NCBI GenBank assembly: GCA_910589085.1
Contig: CAJUSG010000003.1
Coordinates: 1 to 53,752 of the forward strand
Reading direction: 5' to 3'
Origin: an uncultured Oscillospiraceae bacterium
GTDB lineage: Bacteria; Bacillota; Clostridia; Oscillospirales; Oscillospiraceae
DNA: 53,752 bases
Below the pieces are notes generated by a model. The model saw nothing but the letters and a program-made list of their open reading frames with translations. It was not told where the DNA came from and ran no database searches. Each line of letters starts with the position of its first letter. Positions within the stretch are counted from its first letter, which is position 1. Below are positions 1-6,654 of this stretch, piece by piece. A program made the position numbers and the translations under genes.

Positions 1-36
1 CTCCGTTTTTTCGTATTTTTCAGCCTGGATGATGAA

Positions 37-1011
37 TTATCTGGCAGCGGCCTGCCGCTGATCCCCCCTTTCCCTGGTCCGGCCGCGCTGCTGCAGGTAC
101 TCGTTCCAGTCCTTCCCCTGGGCGGGTGTCCGGGTGGACACGTCATAGCCCTTCTGCCCGTACTCTGCCCGGAACTTCTCCGTGGCCTCCTGGCCCGGCC
201 CGTCCGCGTCCAGACACAGAACGATCCGCTTCAGATGGGGATTCTCTTGCAGGTAGGTGTCCAGGGGGCCTTGGTAAAGTCCGCACAGGGCCACGGCGTT
301 GCTCCGCACCTGCCGGTGCAGGGTACAGAAGCTCATCAGGTCGATGGGAGCTTCGAATACCGCCACCCAATCCAGAGCCGGGTCGCAGGGGAGCCGGAAG
401 GCTACGCTTTTGTCGCTGCCGGGGGCGTCCCGCTTGAAGCTGGAGCCGCCCAGGTCATAGGTGCCGCGCTTGCTGGCGAATACCGGCTTTCCGTTGCCGT
501 CCCGGCCCACGAACACGCAGTTGTGGTGCAGGCTGTCCTCGTACAGCAGGCCGGACTCGATGAAGCCCCGGATCACCTGGGGGGCGATGCCTCTCTTTTG
601 AAGATAGGCAAACACCCGCCGCTGGTCCTGGTTGGGGATGGGCAGGGCAAAGGCCGGCTTTTCTTCCTGCGGGACCGGCCTAGGGCGAGGGGCGGGGGAG
701 TCCCTGGCGCGGTGTCCGTTGAACTCCAGCAGGTAGGTCACGGCATCCCGGAATCCCTTCCCGCAGAACTCCTGCAAAAACGTGATGGCGTCCCCGCCCG
801 TGCCGTTGGAGTAACGCTTCCATGTGCGGCGGTCCTTGATGCGGATGCTGTCCATCTCCCTGGTGGTGTGGTACCGGCTGCCCAGGCGGCGGACGGTGTA
901 GCCCAGGTGTTCCAGCAGGTCCGGCAGGTCTGTCCCCTTGGCGGTCTCCATCTCCTCGTCCGTGAATTTCCAGAAATCCTCTGGGTTTGGGGTTCGTCTC
1001 GTAGTAGTCAC
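37..1011 (-). CDS. DUF3991/Toprim primase-like protein of a mobile element
   Basis: Predicted DNA primase-like protein of the kind carried by integrative conjugative elements. The N-terminal ~100 residues resemble the CHC2-like fold of DUF3991 proteins (segment GGDAITFLQEF near residue 72) but lack zinc cysteines. The C-terminal half is a Toprim domain, with acidic E220 in FEAPID and the D268/D270 pair in LCLDADGPG. The stop is at 37-39. The start is uncertain: the longest frame begins at GTG 1011, but a perfect AGGAGGTG overlaps that codon, leaving no spacing, so translation may begin a few codons later. It sits downstream of 1117-1548 on the same strand with a strong hairpin between. The family assignment is from remembered motifs; the in-cell role (element replication) is inferred. 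Confidence 0.75.
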   Translation of the reverse strand: MTTTRRTPNPEDFWKFTDEEMETAKGTDLPDLLEHLGYTVRRLGSRYHTTREMDSIRIKDRRTWKRYSNGTGGDAITFLQEFCGKGFRDAVTYLLEFNGHRARDSPAPRPRPVPQEEKPAFALPIPNQDQRRVFAYLQKRGIAPQVIRGFIESGLLYEDSLHHNCVFVGRDGNGKPVFASKRGTYDLGGSSFKRDAPGSDKSVAFRLPCDPALDWVAVFEAPIDLMSFCTLHRQVRSNAVALCGLYQGPLDTYLQENPHLKRIVLCLDADGPGQEATEKFRAEYGQKGYDVSTRTPAQGKDWNEYLQQRGRTRERGDQRQAAAR

Positions 1012-1034
1012 CTCCTTCTTTCGGCGAAACGAAA

Positions 1035-1079
1035 AGAAGCCCCCAGAGCATCCCGATTCAGGATGCTCTGGGGGCTTCT
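1035..1079 (-). terminator. Rho-independent terminator
   Basis: Perfect 19-bp inverted repeat (arms 1035-1053 and 1061-1079, 7-nt loop). On the minus strand it is followed by a T-rich tract. It lies between the 1117-1548 gene and the primase-like gene, so it would end or attenuate transcription of the former. Confidence 0.75.
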
Positions 1080-1116
1080 CATCTGCTGTTTGGTTGTCGC
1101 GGCCTCACACGGCCCA

Positions 1117-1548
1117 CTACGCGCTCAACGCGGCGGGGTCGTCCTCCTCCTGGGGCTGGGTGCCGCTGCCCTCCGGCTGGGCCTCACAGGGGCCGGCACC
1201 GGCCTCCTCCGGCTCCGGGCTGTCCGCCTGCCGCTCCGCCGCCTCCAGGGCCTCCTCGATCAGCCCCAGCACGAACTCCCGCTGGGTCAGCTTCCGGCCC
1301 GTGCGGGCGGTCTCCCGCTCCAGATGGGTTTTGATCCTCATAAATAATTCTTCCGGGATCTGGAAGGCCATCGTTCTGCTGTTGGTTGCCATAGTCGTTT
1401 TACCTCCGTTTTCCTTCATTTCGTAGTATTCGAGTAACAGATTGGTGATGTACTGTGCGGTGGTCAGGCCAGATTCCTCTCTGGCCTCCGAGATTTTTTG
1501 ATGCAGTTCCAAGCTGATTTGCGCGCAGAGATTTTTTGTGGCTGGCAT
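1117..1548 (-). CDS. Small element protein with two ribbon-helix-helix-like segments
   Basis: 143-residue protein, probably DNA-binding. Two stretches have ribbon-helix-helix character (short beta strand then two helices): residues ~5-43, around AQISLELHQKISEAREESG, and residues ~54-100, around MAFQIPEELFMRIKTHLE. The C-terminal ~40 residues are an acidic Pro/Gly/Glu tail, probably disordered. The start ATG at 1548 follows a purine-rich AAAGGGGG at good spacing. It lies upstream of the primase-like gene on the same strand, in the style of accessory genes of conjugative elements. A role in plasmid or element copy control, partitioning or regulation is only inferred; the protein could also be a simple hypothetical. 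Confidence 0.65.
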   Translation of the reverse strand: MPATKNLCAQISLELHQKISEAREESGLTTAQYITNLLLEYYEMKENGGKTTMATNSRTMAFQIPEELFMRIKTHLERETARTGRKLTQREFVLGLIEEALEAAERQADSPEPEEAGAGPCEAQPEGSGTQPQEEDDPAALSA

Positions 1549-1678
1549 CGGTTTTCCCCCTTTGCATGATTGTGAAGCAAGTATAGCTGGAAAGCATAGA
1601 GAAAGCTATTCACCATTACCAACAATGATTGAGAGACAAAGCAAACATAATCACCAAAGTGAACAGATAAGGGGAACG

Positions 1679-1732
1679 AAAAAAGCTGTCCACTGGTCTG
1701 CCTTAAAATTGACAGGCTGTGGACAGCCTTTT
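1679..1732 (-). other. Hairpin in a 400-nt gene-free stretch
   Basis: The stretch 1549-1950 has no convincing gene. It holds this 9-bp hairpin (1685-1693 with 1719-1727), followed on the minus strand by six Ts (1684-1679), which would terminate a leftward transcript although no gene is evident upstream of it. It also holds the tRNA-Ser terminator listed separately. It may be a remnant of the mobile-element end. Confidence 0.4.
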
Positions 1733-1891
1733 CGTTGTTTTGAATGCTGGAGAGTTCGAGTCATGCGTATTCCTAAAAACTCCCAAATCCGGCGGATTTG
1801 CATCTCCGGCTCGTTATTTTTATTTTACGCTTCCTTATTTTGTAAATGACATCATATTGTTCTGAACTTTCGCCGTTTTCTGTCTTTAGTA

Positions 1892-1925
1892 GCAAAAATC
1901 CCGCACCGAAGTGCGGGATTTTTGC
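1892..1925 (-). terminator. Terminator of tRNA-Ser
   Basis: 15-bp perfect inverted repeat (1892-1906 with 1911-1925) with a CGAA-type tetraloop and T runs in both directions. It lies about 25 nt beyond the CCA end of tRNA-Ser on the minus strand. Confidence 0.85.
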
Positions 1926-1950
1926 CTGCATCTTTTTTGTCAATGCAAGT

Positions 1951-2040
1951 TGGCGCAGTAGGAGGGATTCGAACCCTCGAGCCCTTATCAGGCTACACGA
2001 TTTCCAGTCGTGCTCGTTATGACCACTTCGATACTACTGC
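1951..2040 (-). tRNA. tRNA-Ser(GGA)
   Basis: On the minus strand the acceptor stem GCAGTAG pairs with CTACTGC, followed by discriminator G and an encoded CCA (1953-1951). The anticodon loop CTGGAAA gives anticodon GGA. There is a long variable arm as expected of serine tRNA, and the T-arm contains GGTTCGAATCC. Its 3' end points at the mobile-element genes at 1-1.5 kb, so it is a possible integration target. Confidence 0.95.
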
Positions 2041-2080
2041 ATGTACATTTTGCAGCTCCCTCGGTGAGGCAACGGTATGT

Positions 2081-2108
2081 ATTATACCAGTTTTCCGCTG
2101 GTAGTCAA
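2081..2108 (-). promoter_or_regulatory. Sigma-A promoter of tRNA-Ser
   Basis: On the minus strand: -35 TTGACT (2108-2103), 16-nt spacer, -10 TATAAT (2086-2081). The tRNA begins about 40 nt downstream. Confidence 0.85.
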
Positions 2109-2200
2109 TACCTTTTTTTAAAAAAGTAAAAATTTTTCTTTTTACGACGCTCAGCCTACGGGGTGGCGGACAGGGAGAGGTTCCCGCTTTTTTATACGAA

Positions 2201-2233
2201 AGAGAAAAGGCTTCCCCCGGAGGAGGAAGCCTT
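2201..2233 (-). terminator. Terminator of the gamma-glutamyltransferase gene
   Basis: 9-bp stem (2207-2215 with 2225-2233) followed on the minus strand by a T-rich CTTTTCTCTTTC. It begins 12 nt after the stop codon of the gene at 2245-3873. Confidence 0.8.
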
Positions 2234-2244
2234 GTGACCGGCGT

Positions 2245-3873
2245 CTACCAGGCTGCGATGGTGCCGTCGCAGCGGGGCTCGGTGCCCCCCGCCAGCAGAC
2301 CGTTTTCGGTCCGCCAGATGATCTGTCCACGGCCCATGTCGATGTTGCTGTTGGAAATTTCTACCTGATGGCCCATGGCGGCCAGGGCTTGGGCAATGTG
2401 GGCCGGGACCTCCCGCTCCAGCTGGATTTGGGTTCCTCCAATCCACTGCATCCGGGGGGCGTCCAGGGCTTCCTGGGGGTTCATATGATAGTCAATCGTA
2501 TTTACTATTACCTGCACGTGTCCCTGGGGCTGCATAAATGCTCCCATTACCCCGAAGGGACCCACCGCATCCCCGTCCTTCATCAGGAAACCGGGGATTA
2601 TGGTGTGATAGGACTTTTTCCCGCCCGCCAGGCAGTTGTCGCTCCCCTCATCCAGAGAGAAGTTGGCCCCCCGGTTTTGCAGAGAGATTCCTGTTCCGGG
2701 AATGGCCACGCCCGCCCCGAAGGTGGTGTAGTTGCTCTGGATATAGGACACCATGTTGCCCTCCCTGTCGGCGGTACACAGGTAGATGGTGCCACCGCAG
2801 GAGGGGTCGCCCGCCTCGGGGGTGAGGGCCTGGCCGGTAATCAGAGCCCGGCGCTTAGCGGCGTACTCCGGGGACAGCAGGTCCGCGGTTTTGGTTTTCA
2901 TGTACTGGGGGTCAGCCACATAGGTCTTGGTGTCGGCAAAGGCCAGCTTGATGGCCTCCAGAATTTTGTGGTAGGTGTCGGCGCAGTCCCGCTCCTGAGA
3001 CAGGGTCAGGCCGTTGAGGATGTTCAGCGCCATGAGGACCGTGATACCATGGCCGTTGGGGGGAATTTCGCAGACCGTATAGCCGCGATAGTCGGCAGTG
3101 ATGGGCTCCACCCACTCCGGATGGTAGCCGCGGAAGTCCTCCTGGGAGAAATAACCGCCTGTCTCCTGGCTGAACGCCACAATCCGCTCCATCAGAGGCC
3201 CCCGGTAGTAGCTTTCACAGCTGGTTGCGGCCAGCTCCTCCAGGGTCTGGGCATACTCCTCCCACTGGAACAGGTCGCCCGCCTGGTAAGGGCTTCCGTC
3301 CTCCTTCAGGAAGGATTTTTGCCAGTAGGCGTGGGGGGCGGGGTTTTTCTCCGCCGCGCCCTGGAGCCGCCGGGCGTCCTTGGCCCACTGCTTGGACACG
3401 TTCACCGTGACAGGCACACCCTCCCGGGCGTAGGAGATGGCCGGGGCGAAGAGCTCGGGGAGGGACTTTGTACCGAACCGGCGGTTCAACTCCGCCCAGC
3501 CTCCAGGGGCTCCGGGGACCATGGTGGGAATCCAGCCCTCCTTGGGCATCTGGTCAAAGCCCAGATCCCGGACCAGATGGGCGCTGATGGCGGCCGGAGC
3601 CACTCCGCTGGCGTTGAGGCCGTAGAGCTTTTTTTCCTTCTCCACCCACACCAGGGCAAAGGCATCGGAGCCCAGACCATTGCCGGTGGGCTCTAGGAGA
3701 GGCATGGCGGCCGCCATCGCCACGGCGGCGTCCATGGCGTTTCCGCCGGCTTTTAGAATCTCCAGCCCAATCTGGGAGCCCAGAGGAACGGAGGTGCAGG
3801 CCATCCCGCGGCGGGCATATACCACGTTTCTCCGGGAGGGGTAGGCGTATTTGTGGGGATCAAACTGGGGCAT
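2245..3873 (-). CDS. ggt: Gamma-glutamyltransferase family protein
   Basis: 542-residue member of the gamma-glutamyltranspeptidase Ntn-hydrolase family, which cleaves or transfers gamma-glutamyl groups (glutathione and relatives) after autocleavage in front of a catalytic Thr. The N-terminal large-subunit signature KAGGNAMDAAVA is at 41-52. The probable cleavage-site nucleophile is T362 in CGGTIYL, followed by DREGNMVS. The substrate-loop-like stretch GAGVAIPGTGISLQNRG follows at ~393-409. No signal peptide is visible, so it is probably cytoplasmic and closer to the YwrD-like branch than to periplasmic GGT. It is monocistronic with its own terminator; AAAGGAG precedes the ATG. True GGT versus a related acylase such as cephalosporin acylase cannot be separated by eye. 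Confidence 0.85.
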   Translation of the reverse strand: MPQFDPHKYAYPSRRNVVYARRGMACTSVPLGSQIGLEILKAGGNAMDAAVAMAAAMPLLEPTGNGLGSDAFALVWVEKEKKLYGLNASGVAPAAISAHLVRDLGFDQMPKEGWIPTMVPGAPGGWAELNRRFGTKSLPELFAPAISYAREGVPVTVNVSKQWAKDARRLQGAAEKNPAPHAYWQKSFLKEDGSPYQAGDLFQWEEYAQTLEELAATSCESYYRGPLMERIVAFSQETGGYFSQEDFRGYHPEWVEPITADYRGYTVCEIPPNGHGITVLMALNILNGLTLSQERDCADTYHKILEAIKLAFADTKTYVADPQYMKTKTADLLSPEYAAKRRALITGQALTPEAGDPSCGGTIYLCTADREGNMVSYIQSNYTTFGAGVAIPGTGISLQNRGANFSLDEGSDNCLAGGKKSYHTIIPGFLMKDGDAVGPFGVMGAFMQPQGHVQVIVNTIDYHMNPQEALDAPRMQWIGGTQIQLEREVPAHIAQALAAMGHQVEISNSNIDMGRGQIIWRTENGLLAGGTEPRCDGTIAAW

Positions 3874-4068
3874 TTCCTCATCTCCTTTAAAATTTCGGTC
3901 AATAACGGGGTATCAACAATTGGTAAAATAAATTTACTGTTCTAATCCTGGCGTTTTTTTCATTATAATGCGCCTTCGATAAAAAATCAACAGGGACACC
4001 TCCAAAGGCGGTCCTGGGGCGGTGGACCGGGCGCGGAATAAATCATAAAACACTATGCAGCCAGCATA

Positions 4069-4097
4069 TTGCAAAGCTATAGATGTCCTGCTACAAT
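4069..4097 (+). promoter_or_regulatory. Sigma-A promoter for the secreted protein at 4156
   Basis: -35 TTGCAA (4069-4074), 17-nt spacer, -10 TACAAT (4092-4097). A ~50-nt leader follows and GGAGG (4142-4146) precedes ATG 4156 by 9 nt. Confidence 0.75.
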
Positions 4098-4155
4098 ATG
4101 TAGTAGCAGAGCTCTTTTTTGAAAGAGCCAGAAAACAGGACGGAGGAATGATGTT

Positions 4156-5547
4156 ATGAAAAAAATCATGTCGGCGGCGCTGGCGTTGGCCATGACACTG
4201 ACCCTGGCCCCCACAGCTTTCGCGGCGGGGGGAACGGCCTATGCCTCTACCCAGGCGGTGGAGGTGGACGGCAAGAAAATCGAGTTTCAGATGTACGCCC
4301 TGAAGGACGCCAGCGGGAACGGCACCAACTACGTCAAACTGCGGGACGTGGCCCATGTGCTCAACGGCACCGGGGCTCAGTTCTCGGTGGGCTATGACAA
4401 TGCCAGCAAGTCCATCGCCGTCACCACCGGCGCGGCCTATGCCGACACCGGGACGGAGATGACCACCCCCTACTCCGGCGACCGGGCCTACCAGACCGGC
4501 TCTGGGGCGGTGCTGGTGGACGGCGCCCCGGCCAGCCTGGACGCCATCGTCCTCACCGACGACGCCGGCGGCGGCTACACCTACTTCAAGCTCCGTGACC
4601 TGGGCTCCGCCCTTGGCTTCACCGTGGACTGGACCGCCGACCGGGGCGTCATCGTCGAGACCGGAGAATCCTCTGTTGTTACTCCTCCTCCGGCAGACAG
4701 GAAAGTCACATTGGAGGATTTGCAGGGGATTTGGTATGGAATAAGCTACGATAAAAATGGAGAGATGAATGGTGAAGAAGAATGGGTCATTCATGGGAAT
4801 CAGTATGAGAGATATTGGCATAATGAATTTGGTGGATGCAGTATTAATGTGCTTAGGGGAACCATAAAGAGTGTAGAAAATGACTACACTATACAATACA
4901 CGGGGGCATATGGAATTGGAAAACAGTATCCCGTTGTGCTGGTTGCGGATGAAGGAAGTGATGGATACGGCATGGTTGAGCGTATCTTTGAAAAGGTAAA
5001 TTTAGCGGACAACACCATTACCAGCTTTGCACATGTGGAGTGCAAAAAAACAGATACCCCTAAGTTGAGCGCGGTGTATGATGTGTATCTTAGTACAGGT
5101 GAAATTGATTCACCGCTGCACATTACATCGACCAATCCCACTACCCCAACTCAGCCAACAACACCAACCCAACCTACCCAGCCCAGCTCCAGCGATACCT
5201 CTAATGGCAGCGGATACTACGCCAAGTGGCCCCAGGTACGGGATTTGGGTGCGTTTGCCGGCGTCGCACCTATAAACGTGTCAGAAAGTGGAAGTATGAC
5301 GACATATGAATATGACCTTGCAGATCTGCTGAAAGCAAAACCGGATTTCACCGAAGAGTATGTCAACCAAATTGTCAAGGACGGCTTTGCCTATTCCCAT
5401 TCTTACGATATCCGAGACGGAATTAAAAAAGTGGGAAAGGCAATGGTGTTCCATAAGAAAAAAACCAGCGTGGTATTCAAGTACGATTCTACGCAGAACA
5501 GCGGTCTGGGCATTGTCACCATCAGCATCGGCAACGATCCATTTTAA
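4156..5547 (+). CDS. Secreted protein with copper-amine-oxidase-like N-terminal domain
   Basis: 463-residue exported protein of unknown function. Residues 1-23 form a classic signal peptide (MKK, hydrophobic core, AFA cleavage). Residues ~30-175 contain two repeats ending in YVKLRDVAHVLNG and YFKLRDLGSALGF, typical of the copper amine oxidase N-terminal-like (stalk) domain common in clostridial surface proteins. Residues ~175-320 are an unrecognised region. A Thr/Pro/Gln linker (TTPTQPTTPTQPTQP) sits near 330-345, followed by a ~115-residue C-terminal domain that I do not recognise. Codon use changes abruptly near 4680, from very GC-rich to AT-richer, at the domain boundary, suggesting a chimeric or partly acquired gene. 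It has its own promoter and a following hairpin. Confidence 0.85.
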   Translation: MKKIMSAALALAMTLTLAPTAFAAGGTAYASTQAVEVDGKKIEFQMYALKDASGNGTNYVKLRDVAHVLNGTGAQFSVGYDNASKSIAVTTGAAYADTGTEMTTPYSGDRAYQTGSGAVLVDGAPASLDAIVLTDDAGGGYTYFKLRDLGSALGFTVDWTADRGVIVETGESSVVTPPPADRKVTLEDLQGIWYGISYDKNGEMNGEEEWVIHGNQYERYWHNEFGGCSINVLRGTIKSVENDYTIQYTGAYGIGKQYPVVLVADEGSDGYGMVERIFEKVNLADNTITSFAHVECKKTDTPKLSAVYDVYLSTGEIDSPLHITSTNPTTPTQPTTPTQPTQPSSSDTSNGSGYYAKWPQVRDLGAFAGVAPINVSESGSMTTYEYDLADLLKAKPDFTEEYVNQIVKDGFAYSHSYDIRDGIKKVGKAMVFHKKKTSVVFKYDSTQNSGLGIVTISIGNDPF

Positions 5548-5560
5548 TGGAAAAAGCCCA

Positions 5561-5597
5561 CGGCAAAGCCCCCGTCCGATGGACGGGGGCTTTGCCG
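5561..5597. repeat. 17-bp palindrome, copy 1 of an intergenic repeat
   Basis: Perfect inverted repeat: arms 5561-5577 and 5581-5597 around GAT. It begins 13 nt after the stop at 5547 and may terminate that gene, though the plus strand lacks a T run. On the minus strand it is followed by GGGCTTTTTCC, so it can also stop a leftward transcript. A degenerate copy lies at 5943-5980. In both copies the end GTCTTG abuts or forms a -35 box. Confidence 0.75.
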
Positions 5598-5599
5598 TC

Positions 5600-5627
5600 T
5601 TGACAAAACGAGAGTATGTGGTATAAT
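5600..5627 (+). promoter_or_regulatory. Sigma-A promoter for the putative antitoxin RNA
   Basis: Consensus -35 TTGACA (5600-5605), 16-nt spacer, -10 TATAAT (5622-5627). There is no sizeable open frame before the hairpin at 5679-5714, so the product is probably a short untranslated RNA. Confidence 0.85.
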
Positions 5628-5633
5628 AATGAC

Positions 5634-5720
5634 GGAAGGGATACCGTGACAAGCGGTTAGTCCCAGAATATGGTCAAAGGAATGACCGCGCCGGGGCTAA
5701 GGGGCGGTCATTTCCTTTTG
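5634..5720 (+). ncRNA. Putative type I antitoxin RNA
   Basis: Inferred ~85-nt RNA from the promoter at 5600-5627 to the hairpin at 5679-5714 (ends approximate). It is convergent with, and overlaps the 3' end of, the toxin gene at 5708-5794. Its segment AGCGGTTAGTCCC (5652-5664) can pair with the toxin ribosome-binding site, whose plus-strand complement at 5795-5806 is AGCGGT followed by CCCCCC. The match is AGCGG plus TCCC around a 4-nt bulge. A direct repeat on DNA giving complementary RNAs from opposed promoters is the logic of the enterococcal par/Fst locus. The reading is inference from sequence. Confidence 0.6.
5679..5714. terminator. Shared bidirectional terminator of the toxin-antitoxin locus
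   Basis: Hairpin with a 9-bp core (5681-5689 with 5704-5712), extendable by two pairs. It is followed by CCTTTTG on the plus strand and CCTTTG on the minus strand, weak U tracts both ways. It lies between the two converging promoters, and the toxin stop codon (5710-5708) is inside the right arm. Confidence 0.6.
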
Positions 5721-5794
5721 AAGATCTGATAACACAGACCTACAACGCCAAGAATCACAAGAGAGTAAGCGAAAAGCTCCTCGTATGTAACCAT
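5708..5794 (-). CDS. Putative holin-like type I toxin peptide (28 aa)
   Basis: Encodes a 28-residue peptide beginning MVTYEELFAYSL and ending QIFKRK. It has a short polar N-terminus, one hydrophobic membrane span (~residues 7-25) and a basic tail. The M-(T/V)-TYE start plus single span matches the family annotated as putative holin-like toxin in Bacillota, linked to the TxpA/BsrG type I toxins. AAGGGGGG precedes the ATG, and a G-rich/C-rich leader can sequester it. The gene has a consensus promoter and is opposed by an antisense promoter. It is below usual gene-calling length; a 78-codon frame over the same bases on the same strand looks like a shadow. Toxicity is inferred; depolarisation of the membrane would be expected. 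Confidence 0.75.
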   Translation of the reverse strand: MVTYEELFAYSLVILGVVGLCYQIFKRK

Positions 5795-5903
5795 AGCGGT
5801 CCCCCCTTTCCGGGGGACAAGGCCCCCAAAGATGGGGGACTAACCACCTGCCGTTTGTAACAATATACCCTTCCGGCTTTACCCATAGGGGCTCAGCATG
5901 TCC

Positions 5904-5933
5904 ATTATACTGCAAGGCAGGATGTTTTGTCAA
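5904..5933 (-). promoter_or_regulatory. Sigma-A promoter of the putative toxin mRNA
   Basis: Minus strand -35 TTGACA (5933-5928), 18-nt spacer, -10 TATAAT (5909-5904). It implies a ~100-nt structured 5' leader before ATG 5794. The leader contains GGTTAGTCCCCC (about 5845-5834), able to fold onto the G-rich ribosome-binding site. Confidence 0.8.
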
Positions 5934-5940
5934 ATTATGC

Positions 5941-5980
5941 CGTTTGCCCCCGTCCAGTGGATGGGGGCTTTGCTGTCTTG
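5941..5980. repeat. Palindromic intergenic repeat, copy 2
   Basis: Degenerate copy of 5561-5600. GCCCCCGTCC (5946-5955) pairs with GGATGGGGGC around AGT, then TTTGCTGTCTTG follows as TTTGCCGTCTTG does in copy 1. It flanks the toxin-antitoxin locus on the other side in the same orientation. Its terminal TTG forms part of the -35 box for the gene at 6043. Confidence 0.65.
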
Positions 5981-6006
5981 TTTTTTTCGGAAAAATGCGC
6001 TATAAT
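5978..6006 (+). promoter_or_regulatory. Sigma-A promoter for the zinc-ribbon/thioesterase pair
   Basis: -35 TTGTTT (5978-5983), 17-nt spacer, -10 TATAAT (6001-6006). AAGGAG precedes ATG 6043. Confidence 0.75.
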
Positions 6007-6042
6007 AGAGGCCATAAAAAATTTCCAAAGGAGCGACCCGAA

Positions 6043-6654
6043 ATGGTACAAGAGACAAAGCGGTTTCTGGCCTACATCTGTCCACACTGCGCCCAGTCGG
6101 TAATCGTGGAGCGGAACCTGTTCTCCCTGGCGGCGGCCCCGGTCCATATCAAGTGCCCCTGCGGCAAGTCGGAGCTGGGGGTGGAGTTCAAGCCCAACCG
6201 GGTCCAGCTGACGGTGCCCTGCCTGTTCTGCGGCCGGGAGCACACCGTCTCCTGCTCCTTCCGGGCCTTTATCCGGGAGAAGGCTCTGGCCTTCTCCTGC
6301 GCCGCCTCCGGGCTGGACTGCTGTTACGTGGGGGAGGAGGGCCCGGTCTACGCCGCCACCGCCCGGCTGGAGCAGGCGGTGGACAAGCTGGGGGAGGACC
6401 CCGCCATAAATGGGGCGTTCCTGGACGAAATCGTCATGGAGGAGGTTCTGTCTGAGCTGAAGGACATCGCCCGGCGGGGCGGCATCTCCTGCACCTGCGG
6501 CAGCAGGCGGTGGGGCTTCGACGTGAATTTCAGCTCGGTGGACCTGTACTGCCAGGACTGCGGCGGCAGATACCGGGTCCCCGCGGCCACCGCCGACGAC
6601 ATCGACGACCTGTGCTGCAAAACATCAATTTTGATTCGAGGCAAGGAACAATGA
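6043..6654 (+). CDS. Conserved hypothetical protein with several zinc-ribbon knuckles
   Basis: 203 residues if started at ATG 6043, which has AAGGAG at good spacing and sits just below a consensus promoter; the longer upstream frame runs through the promoter and is rejected. Five Cys-pair knuckles are visible in order: CPHC, CPCG, CLFCG, CTCG and CQDCG. This suggests one or two treble-clef or ribbon metal sites at each end and a helical middle. No enzyme motif is seen. It overlaps the acyl-ACP thioesterase by 4 nt (ATGA), so the two are translationally coupled. A nucleic-acid or protein-binding role is possible but not shown. Confidence 0.8.
   Translation: MVQETKRFLAYICPHCAQSVIVERNLFSLAAAPVHIKCPCGKSELGVEFKPNRVQLTVPCLFCGREHTVSCSFRAFIREKALAFSCAASGLDCCYVGEEGPVYAATARLEQAVDKLGEDPAINGAFLDEIVMEEVLSELKDIARRGGISCTCGSRRWGFDVNFSSVDLYCQDCGGRYRVPAATADDIDDLCCKTSILIRGKEQ

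Noticed and set aside
235..1347. 370-codon plus-strand frame at the left end
   Set aside because: Runs antisense through the primase-like gene and the terminator hairpin; no ribosome-binding site or domain.
1922..2104. Plus-strand frame with GGIRTLEP-like peptide
   Set aside because: It is the complement of tRNA-Ser, a well-known source of spurious proteins.
5697..5933. 78-codon minus-strand frame over the toxin locus
   Set aside because: It begins at the toxin promoter, has no ribosome-binding site, and the 28-codon frame with a clear Shine-Dalgarno and family resemblance explains the region better.
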